A DNA stretch of 64,000 nt, taken from positions 1,302,001 through 1,366,000 of the forward strand of contig JADJTD010000001.1 of assembly GCA_016711345.1 (NCBI GenBank), read 5' to 3'. The DNA is from Chloracidobacterium sp. (GTDB taxonomy: Bacteria > Acidobacteriota > Blastocatellia > Pyrinomonadales > Pyrinomonadaceae). Position 1 is the first letter of the stretch, and every line of letters begins with the position of its first letter. Positions 16,936 to 24,871 of this stretch are shown piece after piece. Under the pieces are notes generated by a model. That model worked only from the letters and a program-made list of their open reading frames with translations, did no database searches and had not been told where the DNA came from. A program made the position numbers and the translations under genes.

Positions 16936-17025
16936 TCAGGTGCTATAGCCCAGCCGGGGCAAGACAACAAGCTGCAGCAAGAGCCACAACCCCAAAATTC
17001 CACCCAATATTAAAAGCTCGTACAT
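16936..17025 (-). CDS. 29-residue single-pass membrane peptide in the sulfur operon
   Basis: ATG at 17025, TGA ending at 16936, with GGAG about 9 nt upstream. The peptide begins MYELLILGGILGLWLLL and ends VVLPRLGYST, i.e. one membrane helix followed by a short basic/Pro tail. It sits 12 bp after the rhodanese-DUF2202 gene and 85 bp before the methyltransferase, on the same strand, within otherwise tightly packed genes. Small membrane peptides with a terminal LPRLG motif near sulfur-transfer genes are something I recall, without a named family. Support is RBS, position and composition only. Confidence 0.5.
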   Translation of the reverse strand: MYELLILGGILGLWLLLQLVVLPRLGYST

Positions 17026-17037
17026 TTTATCTCACTC

Positions 17038-17910
17038 CTAGAAAGGCCGTCCTTTTCCTCGTCCACCACCCGTGACGCCTTCGCTGCAACGCATAAACGC
17101 CGGAAGATGATTGTCGCGTGACGCACTTTGAAGCCGCGTGAAAACCTCTTTGATATCCGGTTCCTTCACAAACCGAAAGTACCCTTCGTAGAGAGCAATG
17201 TTATCGTTTTCCAACTTTACTCCTGCTTTGCAGGCCTCGATCAGATCCGCCGGCACGGTGATCTTGGCCGGATCAAATTCGTTCGCCGGAACCGCGACAC
17301 CGTATTTTGCAAACAAAGGCAGTAGAAATGATTCGTGCTTTTTCTCCGCCTCGACAATATTGATGAAAGGGCGTGAACTCGGGAATTTGTTCAACACAGC
17401 CTGATATGTTGCCTGAGAGAGACGCTCATCAGCTATTGCGGCGATCAGAGCATCCTGCGTCTTCTGATCAAGCTTGCTCGAAGTGAAAGCAGCCGTATGG
17501 GGCGATAAGGTCTCCATCGGCAATCCCGCGGCTTGCCAAGCAGCGGTTCCGCCAATGACGCTCAGCACGTTATTAAATCCGGCGGTTTTCAGAATGTCTG
17601 CCGCCTTTTTTGAACGACTTCCGGTTTGGCAAATAACATATACAGGCTCGTTCTTTTCGAGTGAATCGAGCCTGGTCGAGAGCGTATCGAGCGGAATGTT
17701 TACCGCCCTAGCCGCATGTCCGCCGGTATATTCTTCCTGTGTGCGAACATCGACAAACTGAGAATATGCTTTGGACACGGCAGCTTGAGCCTCAGCCGGG
17801 GAAACTTCTTTAACATCCGTCGCGACATTCGAATCGGTTTTACTTAATAAAGTCGTTTGGCAACCGCCAAGAATAAAAACTGTCGCGGCAATAAATATTA
17901 AGATCTTCAT
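17038..17910 (-). CDS. Lipoprotein fusing a rhodanese to a DUF2202 ferritin-like domain
   Basis: 290 residues. The lipobox ILGGC puts the lipidated Cys at 17, so the protein should be anchored in a membrane facing the periplasm. Residues of about 36-135 are a rhodanese with active-site loop CQTGSRS (Cys94), which carries sulfane sulfur as a persulfide. Residues of about 150-280 match DUF2202, a helical ferritin-like fold (DERLSQATYQAVL, EAEKKHESFLLPLF, LENDNIALYE), including an ExxH-type motif. The gene follows the CstB-like gene by 9 bp. The fusion suggests periplasmic persulfide handling coupled to a metal centre; this is not established. Confidence 0.8.
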   Translation of the reverse strand: MKILIFIAATVFILGGCQTTLLSKTDSNVATDVKEVSPAEAQAAVSKAYSQFVDVRTQEEYTGGHAARAVNIPLDTLSTRLDSLEKNEPVYVICQTGSRSKKAADILKTAGFNNVLSVIGGTAAWQAAGLPMETLSPHTAAFTSSKLDQKTQDALIAAIADERLSQATYQAVLNKFPSSRPFINIVEAEKKHESFLLPLFAKYGVAVPANEFDPAKITVPADLIEACKAGVKLENDNIALYEGYFRFVKEPDIKEVFTRLQSASRDNHLPAFMRCSEGVTGGGRGKGRPF

Positions 17911-17919
17911 TGTCTCCTC

Positions 17920-19305
17920 CTACTTCGAGTTTGCACAGGCGGTCGCCGAAACTTCTGTCTCGAGTCCGGCGGCGATCCACGCAGCCGTACCGCCAGTGAC
18001 GTTGAATATTTTCTTGAATCCTGCGTTTTCCAGGATGCTCGTGCCGATGCTAGAACGATATCCCCCCTGACAGATGACATACGTCGGCGTGCTTGGATCG
18101 ATCTTGTAAAAATCAGCGGCGAGTTTGTCGAGTGGGATATTGAATGTACAGACCGCGTGTCCGGCTGCATGCTCGCCAGCCCGGCGGACATCGACAAATT
18201 GTATACCTTTGTCAGCCTTAGTAAGTTCGCTAACCTCCTCGACCGATACCTGTTCTACAGTATTTTTCTCCCCTTCATAATTGTCGAACATAATAAAGCC
18301 GGTCACGGTTTCGTGGCCGACGCGAGCAAGACGCATAATGGCCTCGTCGATCTTTTCTTGATTGTCAGCAACGATCGCGATCGACGTCCCAATAGGAATC
18401 AGTGTTCCGGCCCACGATGCAAACTGTCCGCCGAGGCCGATGTTGATTGAGTTTGGAATATGGCTGGCGCCATACTCAAAGTTTTGCCGAATATCGATCA
18501 CGACACCGGCAAATCCGTTAACCTCCTCGGATGACAATTCTTTGGGTTTTGGCAGGTCTGAAAGGTCCGAGGAGCCCTCGAGATTTTTGGCGGCGCTTTT
18601 CGGAAAATATGCTGGCACCTCAGGTTGGTCAGTGGCTACGATCTTTGCAAATTCATCTTTGCTCATCGGCTGAAGTGCGTAATTGAATTTACGCTGATTG
18701 CCGAGCGTTGACCAAGTCTCTTTTGATAATGATTTGCCGCACAGACTTCCCGCTCCATGTGCCGGATAAACCTCAGTCTCATCGGGCAGCGGAAGAATCT
18801 TGTTATGCAGAGAATCATAAAGCATCTCGCCCATCTGCTGAGCAGTAAAGCCTTTCGAACCGATCAGATCGGGTCGTCCGACATCGCCAATAAAAAGTGT
18901 GTCGCCGGTAAACAACTTCAGCGGCTCCGAAGGATTTTCTTTATCCGTCGCAACTATCGTTATGCCTTCCGGTGTATGTCCCGGCGTTTCGAGAAACGTT
19001 AGCTTTATTTTGCCAACGTTTAGCTCATCGCCGTCTTTCACCTTGTGCGTCGGAAACTGCGTATTTGCCCGCTGTCCGTAAATGATCTCAGCTCCGGTTT
19101 TTGCGGCCAGCTCAATGTGGCCCGACACAAAATCTGCGTGCGAATGCGTTTCGATGACGTACTTGATCCTTTGCCCGTGCGATTTGGCTTCATCAACGTA
19201 CTGCTGCACATCACGCTGCGGATCGATGATCGCGGCCTCACCATCGGAGCCGAGATAATAAGACGCGTGAGACAAACATCCTAAATAAAATTGCTTGAAT
19301 TGCAT
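17920..19305 (-). CDS. CstB-like persulfide dioxygenase-sulfurtransferase (MBL fold, pseudo-rhodanese, rhodanese)
   Basis: The ATG at 19305 follows AAGGAG at 10-11 nt. 461 residues in three parts. The metallo-beta-lactamase domain (1 to about 245) has the metal motif THSHADFVSGH (53-63), with Phe where ETHE1 and glyoxalase II have His, as I recall for the MBL-rhodanese subgroup. A central rhodanese-like domain (about 265-355) has no catalytic Cys. A C-terminal rhodanese carries CQGGYRS near residue 411. This MBL/pseudo-rhodanese/rhodanese order is that of CstB, which oxidises low-molecular-weight persulfides to thiosulfate. The cytoplasm is the likely site, since no signal peptide is visible. 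Confidence 0.85.
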   Translation of the reverse strand: MQFKQFYLGCLSHASYYLGSDGEAAIIDPQRDVQQYVDEAKSHGQRIKYVIETHSHADFVSGHIELAAKTGAEIIYGQRANTQFPTHKVKDGDELNVGKIKLTFLETPGHTPEGITIVATDKENPSEPLKLFTGDTLFIGDVGRPDLIGSKGFTAQQMGEMLYDSLHNKILPLPDETEVYPAHGAGSLCGKSLSKETWSTLGNQRKFNYALQPMSKDEFAKIVATDQPEVPAYFPKSAAKNLEGSSDLSDLPKPKELSSEEVNGFAGVVIDIRQNFEYGASHIPNSINIGLGGQFASWAGTLIPIGTSIAIVADNQEKIDEAIMRLARVGHETVTGFIMFDNYEGEKNTVEQVSVEEVSELTKADKGIQFVDVRRAGEHAAGHAVCTFNIPLDKLAADFYKIDPSTPTYVICQGGYRSSIGTSILENAGFKKIFNVTGGTAAWIAAGLETEVSATACANSK

Positions 19306-19336
19306 GCCCTTGTTCTCCTTATTTAATTCTATCAGC

Positions 19337-20098
19337 CTAAAAAATGATCGTGTAATTTTTGAACACGAGAAAAGTTCCAACGCCTAGGACCAAGACAGCA
19401 AACACCTTCTGTAGGCGATTCGCTGGCAATTTATGAGAAAACAGCGTTCCACCTATGGCTCCGCCTACTGCCAACGCTATCACCCCTAGGGTCAGAGTCC
19501 AATCGAGTACGTCTTCGCCCAAATGACCGATGAGGCCGGCGACGCAGTTAAGAAAGATCACAAATAGTGACGTGCCTATAGCCTTTTTCATATCGAGGCC
19601 GCCAAACAGCACCAGTGCGGGTACTATCATAAAGCCGCCGCCAACTCCTAAGAAGCCTGTCAACACCCCCACGCCTAACCCGGCAAAGACGCCTTGGATC
19701 AGATGAGGTGAATGCTCGGTATTTTCAATTGAAGCGTTACGTCGCCATATCATTAACAAGGCAACTGCCACCATAAGCAGGCCGAACGACAACAACAAGA
19801 CCTGCGGCGAGACTAAGGTCGTCAGTGGCGAACCGATGAACGCCCCAACGATGCCAGCCGCTCCGAAAATCGCACCGCCCTTAAGGTCAATGTTGTTCTT
19901 TTTGTAATGCATGAACGATCCAAAAAGGCTCGTCGCACCGACGACCGCGAGCGACATGGTCACCGCTTCATGCGGCCCGACACCTAGAAAATATACCAGT
20001 ATAGGTACGGTCAAGATCGATCCGCCGCCGCCGATCAACCCTAAAGACAATCCTATGACCGCACTCAGGATCAAACCGATAATGAAAAGTACTGACAT
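19337..20098 (-). CDS. TauE/SafE-family sulfite/sulfur-compound exporter
   Basis: The ATG at 20098 follows AAAGGAAC. 253 residues, nearly all hydrophobic, with about eight membrane segments and the two Gly-rich family repeats: GLIGGGGSILTVPILVYFLG near the N-terminus and GFLGVGGGFMIVPALVLFGG in the middle. TauE/SafE permeases export sulfite, sulfoacetate or related anions. Beside a persulfide dioxygenase, which makes sulfite or thiosulfate, export of the oxidation product is the obvious role. The same pairing is known in BigR- and CstR-controlled operons. Confidence 0.9.
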   Translation of the reverse strand: MSVLFIIGLILSAVIGLSLGLIGGGGSILTVPILVYFLGVGPHEAVTMSLAVVGATSLFGSFMHYKKNNIDLKGGAIFGAAGIVGAFIGSPLTTLVSPQVLLLSFGLLMVAVALLMIWRRNASIENTEHSPHLIQGVFAGLGVGVLTGFLGVGGGFMIVPALVLFGGLDMKKAIGTSLFVIFLNCVAGLIGHLGEDVLDWTLTLGVIALAVGGAIGGTLFSHKLPANRLQKVFAVLVLGVGTFLVFKNYTIIF

Positions 20099-20115
20099 TT
20101 TGTTCCTTTGATAAC

Positions 20116-20658
20116 CTAATTGGTCTTTTCGCAAGCTGCCGGTCCATTATTCCAAGGCATTCGTGCCAACACCATTGCCATTCCGCATGTATCGGTGAGA
20201 GCTGAAAACATTAGGCCGGCTGCGACAAACGCAGACAACAGCACGAGATATGGATGCACAAATAGGCTCAACAGCACGCCTATGAGCACGATGCTGCCGG
20301 CCGCGAATCTAACCTGTCGTTCAAGTGACCAGACTTTTGATTCGCCCTTAACAACCGGCAGATTCGCTCCTGCCCATGCTGTCATGCCACCCTCAACGAC
20401 GTGAATGTCACTGAAACCCTTCGCTGCCAATTTTTCTGCGGCTTGTTTCGCACGATTGCCCGAACGGCACATCAGATAGACCGGTTTAGAATGATCAATC
20501 TCTTCCGCGTGCTTTTCAAAATTGGATAGCGGCATCAACTGCGCGTCGGCGATGCGCTCGCTATGGAACTCAGAAAATTCACGTACGTCGATCACCTGAC
20601 ATTCGCCGCCGGCTCCCAGCATCTCATTGACCTCATTTACAGTTGCTTGTTTGATCAT
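20116..20658 (-). CDS. Rhodanese with C-terminal DUF2892 membrane hairpin (YgaP-like), first gene of sulfur operon
   Basis: 180 residues. Residues of about 5-105 are a rhodanese with loop CRSGNRA (Cys64) and VIDVREFSEF. Residues of about 115-160 form two hydrophobic helices (FAAGSIVLIGVLLSLF, YLVLLSAFVAAGLMFSAL) followed by the DUF2892 signature DTCGMAMVLARMPWN, as in the E. coli membrane sulfurtransferase YgaP. It is the promoter-proximal gene, 85 bp from the divergent arsR start, with AGGAGAG upstream of its ATG. TauE follows after 17 bp. Confidence 0.9.
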   Translation of the reverse strand: MIKQATVNEVNEMLGAGGECQVIDVREFSEFHSERIADAQLMPLSNFEKHAEEIDHSKPVYLMCRSGNRAKQAAEKLAAKGFSDIHVVEGGMTAWAGANLPVVKGESKVWSLERQVRFAAGSIVLIGVLLSLFVHPYLVLLSAFVAAGLMFSALTDTCGMAMVLARMPWNNGPAACEKTN

Positions 20659-20705
20659 TTTTCTTGATTTCTCTCCTATTGGTCTATATACTCAACTTAT
20701 GTATG

Positions 20706-20734
20706 AGCATATAACTATATCGTTATATTGTCAA
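20706..20734 (-). promoter_or_regulatory. Sulfur-operon promoter with a palindromic operator in its spacer
   Basis: Reading the minus strand: TTGACA (20729-20734), 17-bp spacer, TATGCT (20706-20711). The perfect inverted repeat ATATAAC (20709-20715) / GTTATAT (20722-20728), with 6 bp between arms, fills the spacer and touches the -10. A regulator bound there would block RNA polymerase. The divergent arsR ATG is at 20743, so one site could control both directions. Confidence 0.75.
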
Positions 20735-20742
20735 CTAATAAA

Positions 20743-21072
20743 ATGCAAAATGATCAAGAAATGTCTGCCGAGGCCATAAGTTATGTAGCCGGAAGGTTTA
20801 AGGTGCTGTCGGAGCCGCTGCGATTGCAGATACTTCAGCATCTGCAGAAGGGTGAATCGAGCGTTTCCGCAACAACTCAGGCCGTAAATTCAACTCAGCC
20901 AAATATCAGCAAACACTTGAAGATACTTCAGGATGAAGATCTTGTCGCTCGGCGCCAGGATGGAAACACGGTCTATTACCGCATCGCCGACGAATCTGTC
21001 TTCGCTCTTTGCGACGTAGTTTGCGGCAGTTTGAAGCAGCGGTTCAATGAACGAAGCGCTATGTTCGGCTAA
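20743..21072 (+). CDS. ArsR/SmtB-family regulator of the divergent sulfur operon
   Basis: The ATG at 20743 (109 residues) is preferred over a TTG at 20728 that lies inside the operator. Winged helix-turn-helix with recognition segment STQPNISKHLKIL (50-62) and wing RRQDGNTVYYRI. The only cysteines are C90 and C94 (ALCDVVCGSL) in the last helix. BigR/SqrR-type sulfide sensors use one Cys in the N-terminal half and one in the C-terminal helix, so the sensing chemistry here would have to differ (a close C-x3-C pair). Its position opposite rhodanese, TauE and CstB-like genes strongly suggests a persulfide- or sulfide-responsive repressor. It overlaps the convergent methyltransferase by 4 bp. Confidence 0.85.
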   Translation: MQNDQEMSAEAISYVAGRFKVLSEPLRLQILQHLQKGESSVSATTQAVNSTQPNISKHLKILQDEDLVARRQDGNTVYYRIADESVFALCDVVCGSLKQRFNERSAMFG

Positions 21073-21755
21073 TTGGGACGATGGGTATATTCGACAACAA
21101 ACCGATGCGGTTCATTCTCGTTTTCCGCATCCATAACTACAAAATCTGTCTGCATCAAGCCATTCTGCTCAAATCGGCTTAGATCACGACGTGATAAAGG
21201 CCAAGGCATTTCATTCGGCTCTTCCTCGTCCTCGCGCCCGCGTGTCACAACAACCAACTTACCGTTTTCTGCAACAAAAGCAGCGACTGCATCAATGACA
21301 GATGGCCGCATTTCGGGTGGCAGCGGCTGTATCGTATAGATCTCAAGCACAAGATCGAATGCGCTTAACCACCCGCGAGACGGCTGAAAAAGGTCGGCGA
21401 CCTCAAATTGAATCTCCGTCTCGCCGTACAATTTCTTTGCCCACTCGATAGCCGTCGGTGAAATATCAAACGCAGTCACCTTGAAGCCAAGATCATGCAG
21501 ATACTTGGCATCGTCGCCAAGCCCGCAGCCGACAACCAACGCACTGCGGCCATTGCCTTTCAGTTCGTTGGCCTCTGCCCATTTTCGAAAATACGAATTC
21601 GGCTCGAGATCGGCCCACGGGATCACGTCATTATCGCCAGCCGCTTCTTTGTAAAGTGCGTCAAACCAACCTAAGGTGTCGCCGCGCGCGGCAAACTCTT
21701 CCTGGATGGCTCGAACGCGAGCTCTTCGTTCTTCGATATCTTTAGTCTCGCCCAT
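21069..21755 (-). CDS. Thiopurine-methyltransferase-like SAM-dependent methyltransferase
   Basis: The ATG at 21755 lies one base after the stop of the upstream rhodanese gene, so the pair is probably coupled. 228 residues; SAM motif I is ALVVGCGLGDDAKYLHDLGF (near 75-94), followed by VTAFDISPTAIEWA. The preceding WADLEPNSYF and the order of motifs resemble TPMT/thiol methyltransferase-type proteins. Such enzymes methylate S, Se or Te compounds in some bacteria; the substrate here is unknown. The C-terminus runs 4 bp into the convergent arsR gene. Confidence 0.78.
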   Translation of the reverse strand: MGETKDIEERRARVRAIQEEFAARGDTLGWFDALYKEAAGDNDVIPWADLEPNSYFRKWAEANELKGNGRSALVVGCGLGDDAKYLHDLGFKVTAFDISPTAIEWAKKLYGETEIQFEVADLFQPSRGWLSAFDLVLEIYTIQPLPPEMRPSVIDAVAAFVAENGKLVVVTRGREDEEEPNEMPWPLSRRDLSRFEQNGLMQTDFVVMDAENENEPHRFVVEYTHRPN

Positions 21756-21756
21756 T

Positions 21757-22116
21757 TTATACGGTCGGAGCTCCAGATTCCTTCCACGCCGCCCAGCCGC
21801 CGTCCATCGACCAGACGTTGGTATAGCCCATCTTTTGCAAATTATCTGCGGCAAGGGCAGAGCGATAACCACCGCCGCAATAAAGAACGATCTCTGTCGA
21901 TTTATCAGGATGGGCTTGAACAATATCGCGTTCGATAATGCCGCGCCCCATGTGTTTTGCACCGGCAGCGTGTCCGGCGGCGTATTCGTTGTCCTCGCGA
22001 ACATCGATCAGCACGGCACCTTTTGCGACCAGTGCGCGTGCCTTTACAACACCACATTCGTTGACACGGCTTTTTGCGTCGTGAACTATAGCCAAAAACT
22101 CTTCAGAAAGTATCAT
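21757..22116 (-). CDS. Single-domain rhodanese
   Basis: 119 residues, one rhodanese domain with VLIDVREDNEYAAGH and active-site loop CGGGYRS (Cys80). No signal peptide or membrane segment is visible, so cytoplasmic. It starts a two-gene minus-strand unit with the methyltransferase, separate from the seven-gene operon and divergent from lipoamide dehydrogenase. It is the fourth rhodanese-containing protein within about 5 kb. Confidence 0.88.
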   Translation of the reverse strand: MILSEEFLAIVHDAKSRVNECGVVKARALVAKGAVLIDVREDNEYAAGHAAGAKHMGRGIIERDIVQAHPDKSTEIVLYCGGGYRSALAADNLQKMGYTNVWSMDGGWAAWKESGAPTV

Positions 22117-22228
22117 AATGCCTTCAGTTTACCGCAAACCGCGACCGATTCACTAGCTTGAGTCGGGCTAAAGCCATATAATGAGTCTTACGCATGTTTT
22201 TTAATTATTTTAGACGAGGTTAACTACA

Positions 22229-23638
22229 TTGGCAGAACAATTTGACGTAACAATTATCGGCTCCGGACCTGGCGGCTATGTCGCTGCGGTGCGTGCCGGA
22301 CAACTTGGATTAAAGGTCGCGATCATCGAAAAAGAGAAAGACGCACGACTAGGCGGCACTTGCGGCCTGCGAGGCTGTATCCCGACAAAAGCACTCCTAA
22401 ACGCAGCTCATCTTTATCAAAAAGCCGGCGAATTCGAGCATTTCGGCTTGAAAGTGGATGGCTTGAGTTACGACTTTCCGGCTGTCCAGAAATACAAATC
22501 CGATGTCGTTTCAAAAAACTCAGCCGGCGTGACCTATCTGATGAAAAAGAATAAGGTCACTATTTTCAACGGATTTGGCAAAATCGCGGGCAAAGGTAAG
22601 GTCGAGGTCGCTCTTGACGGCGGCAAAAAAGAAACCATCGAAACCAAGAACATTATCATTGCAACTGGTTCAGTCGTGCGGCCGATCCCAGGTTTTGAAA
22701 CCGACGGCAAGCAGGTTGTTAATTCCGATCATATTCTTGAATTGACCAACGTTCCAAAATCGATGATCGTAATGGGTTCTGGTGCTGTCGGAGTTGAGTT
22801 TGCAAGCGTTTATGCTCGGTTTGGTTGCGACACAACGGTGATCGAGTTACTCGACCGCATCGTTCCGATCGAAGACGCTGACGTTTCTAAGGAATTGCTA
22901 CGCAGTTTCAAAAAACAGGGCATCAAATGCGAAACGGGCGTAAAGCTCGATAAGCTAACGAAAGACAAAAAAGGCGTTAAGGTTTCGGGCAAAAACGCGA
23001 AAGGCGACGATGTTTCGTTTGAAGCGGAAATGCTGCTGGTTGCAGTCGGCCGTATGCCATATTTAGAAAATCTCGGCCTCGAAAACACCAAGGTAGTCGT
23101 AAACCCGCGCGGAACGATCAAGGTCAACGAATATTGCGAAACCGGCGAACCTAACGTGTACGCCATCGGGGACGTCATCGACACTGCCTGGCTCGCCCAT
23201 CTCGCTTCAAAAGAAGGCATCTTGGTCATCGAAAAGATCGCCGGCAAAAAGGTCGAGCCGATCAAACAAAACCTCGTCCCCAACTGCACCTACTGTGACC
23301 CCGAAGTAGCAAGCGTCGGCCTTACCGAAGCCAAAGCCAAAGAAGCAGGCTATGACGTCAAAGTAGGCAAATTCCCGTTCTCCGCTTCCGGCAAAGCTCG
23401 CATCCTCGGCGAGACCGACGGTTTTGTAAAGATCGTCGCCGAAAAGAAATACGACGAGGTCCTTGGCGTCCACATCATCGGCCCGCACGCGACCGAGTTG
23501 CTAGCCGAAGCCTGCGTCGCCATGGCCCTCGAATCCACCGCCGACGAACTAGGCCGCATCATCCACGCCCACCCCACAGTAAGCGAATCCGTAATGGAAG
23601 CCGCCGAAGGCGTGCACGATCTGACGATACATATGTAA
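22229..23638 (+). CDS. lpdA: Dihydrolipoyl dehydrogenase (E3)
   Basis: 469 residues. The start is TTG at 22229, chosen for the GAGGT 9 nt upstream and because the FAD motif GSGPGGYVAA begins at residue 11. The redox-active disulfide is C45/C50 in GGTCGLRGCIPTK. The NAD-binding motif GSGAVGVEFASVYARFG is central and the catalytic HAHPTVSE is near the C-terminus. It reoxidises lipoamide in 2-oxoacid dehydrogenase or glycine-cleavage complexes. A matching two-lipoyl E2 is at 27789, but no E1 is in the window. The stop overlaps the serA start by 1 bp (TAATG). Confidence 0.95.
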   Translation: MAEQFDVTIIGSGPGGYVAAVRAGQLGLKVAIIEKEKDARLGGTCGLRGCIPTKALLNAAHLYQKAGEFEHFGLKVDGLSYDFPAVQKYKSDVVSKNSAGVTYLMKKNKVTIFNGFGKIAGKGKVEVALDGGKKETIETKNIIIATGSVVRPIPGFETDGKQVVNSDHILELTNVPKSMIVMGSGAVGVEFASVYARFGCDTTVIELLDRIVPIEDADVSKELLRSFKKQGIKCETGVKLDKLTKDKKGVKVSGKNAKGDDVSFEAEMLLVAVGRMPYLENLGLENTKVVVNPRGTIKVNEYCETGEPNVYAIGDVIDTAWLAHLASKEGILVIEKIAGKKVEPIKQNLVPNCTYCDPEVASVGLTEAKAKEAGYDVKVGKFPFSASGKARILGETDGFVKIVAEKKYDEVLGVHIIGPHATELLAEACVAMALESTADELGRIIHAHPTVSESVMEAAEGVHDLTIHM

Positions 23639-24867
23639 TGGCGTCAACCTCGTACCCTCGCAATAAAATCAATATTCTTCTGCTTGAGAACATTTCCGAT
23701 GCAGCGGTTGAGGAACTGCGCGTGGGTGGGTATGCGAATGTTCAGAAGATCAACGGCGCGTTGAGCGAAGCTGAGTTGATAAAGGCAGTCAAGGGTGTTC
23801 ATTTGGTTGGGATTCGCTCAAAGACGCAAATCACCAAAAATGTAATCGCAGCGGCGGATAAGCTGCTTGCGGTTGGGTGTTTTTGTATTGGGGTCAATCA
23901 GGTCGATCTCAAAGTGGCGACCGAAAAAGGTGTTGCGGTGTTTAATGCGCCTCATGCTAATACGCGTTCGGTCGCGGAGCTTGTGATCGGGCTGTGCGTG
24001 ATGTTGATACGGAAGATTCCGGATAAGAACGCGGCGGCACATCGTGGGGAATGGTTGAAGGAAGCAAAAGGCAGCTTTGAGCTTCGCGGCAAGACGCTTG
24101 GCATTGTCGGTTACGGCAATATCGGTTCGCAGGTTTCGGCGATGGCTGAATCGTTGGGGATGCAGGTTATTTATTACGACATCGCGACAAAGCTGCCGCT
24201 TGGGAATGCAAAACAGTTTCGGGATTTGAAAGAGCTATTGAAAAACTCTGACATCGTGACGCTCCACGTGCCGTCGGACGCGACCACGCGAAACATGATC
24301 AACGCCGATACGCTTAAGTCGATGAAAAAAGGCGGTATCTTGCTCAATTACAGCCGAGGCGATGTCGTTGATCTGAAAGCGTTAAAAAATGCTCTCGACA
24401 AAGACCAACTTTCAGGTGCAGCAATTGATGTTTTTCCGTCCGAGCCGGAAAAGAACGGTGACGCTTTTTCATCGGTTCTACAAAATCTGCCAAACGTCAT
24501 ACTCACGCCGCACATCGGCGGTTCGACCGAGGAAGCGCAGGCGAACATCGGCCTCGACGTAACAGCAAAGCTCATAAAATATCTCGAACTCGGCACAAGT
24601 GAAGGCTCACACACCGTTCCGCCCGTTTCCTTGCCGCCGCAGAGCGGAACGCACCGCATCCTGCACATTCACCGAAACATCCCGGGCGTGCTAGGCCAGA
24701 TAAACTCACGCCTCTCAAAACGCGGCCTCAACATCACCGGCCAATTCCTCAACACCAATCCCGAGATCGGCTACGTCATCCTCGACGTCGATTCGCGAAT
24801 ATCAAAAGATGCGTTCGAGATACTAAAAGGCATCAAAGGAACTATCCGCGCGAGAATGGTTTATTAG
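23638..24867 (+). CDS. serA: D-3-phosphoglycerate dehydrogenase with C-terminal ACT domain
   Basis: 409 residues, matching E. coli-type SerA (about 410). It oxidises 3-phosphoglycerate at the start of serine synthesis. NAD motif GIVGYGNIGSQVSAMAE (from about residue 155); catalytic region VVDLKALKNAL and IDVFPSEP; and the final His block LTPHIGGSTEEAQ. Residues of about 335-409 are an ACT regulatory domain (HRNIPGVLGQINSRLSKRGL) expected to bind serine. It is translationally coupled to lpdA. The serine made here would feed the cystathionine/cysteine synthases in the window. Confidence 0.95.
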   Translation: MASTSYPRNKINILLLENISDAAVEELRVGGYANVQKINGALSEAELIKAVKGVHLVGIRSKTQITKNVIAAADKLLAVGCFCIGVNQVDLKVATEKGVAVFNAPHANTRSVAELVIGLCVMLIRKIPDKNAAAHRGEWLKEAKGSFELRGKTLGIVGYGNIGSQVSAMAESLGMQVIYYDIATKLPLGNAKQFRDLKELLKNSDIVTLHVPSDATTRNMINADTLKSMKKGGILLNYSRGDVVDLKALKNALDKDQLSGAAIDVFPSEPEKNGDAFSSVLQNLPNVILTPHIGGSTEEAQANIGLDVTAKLIKYLELGTSEGSHTVPPVSLPPQSGTHRILHIHRNIPGVLGQINSRLSKRGLNITGQFLNTNPEIGYVILDVDSRISKDAFEILKGIKGTIRARMVY

Positions 24868-24871
24868 GAAT

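Noticed and set aside
18900..19305. Glyoxalase II or AHL-lactonase identity for the MBL domain
   Set aside because: The HADF instead of HADH motif and two following rhodanese domains fit the persulfide dioxygenase-sulfurtransferase group better.
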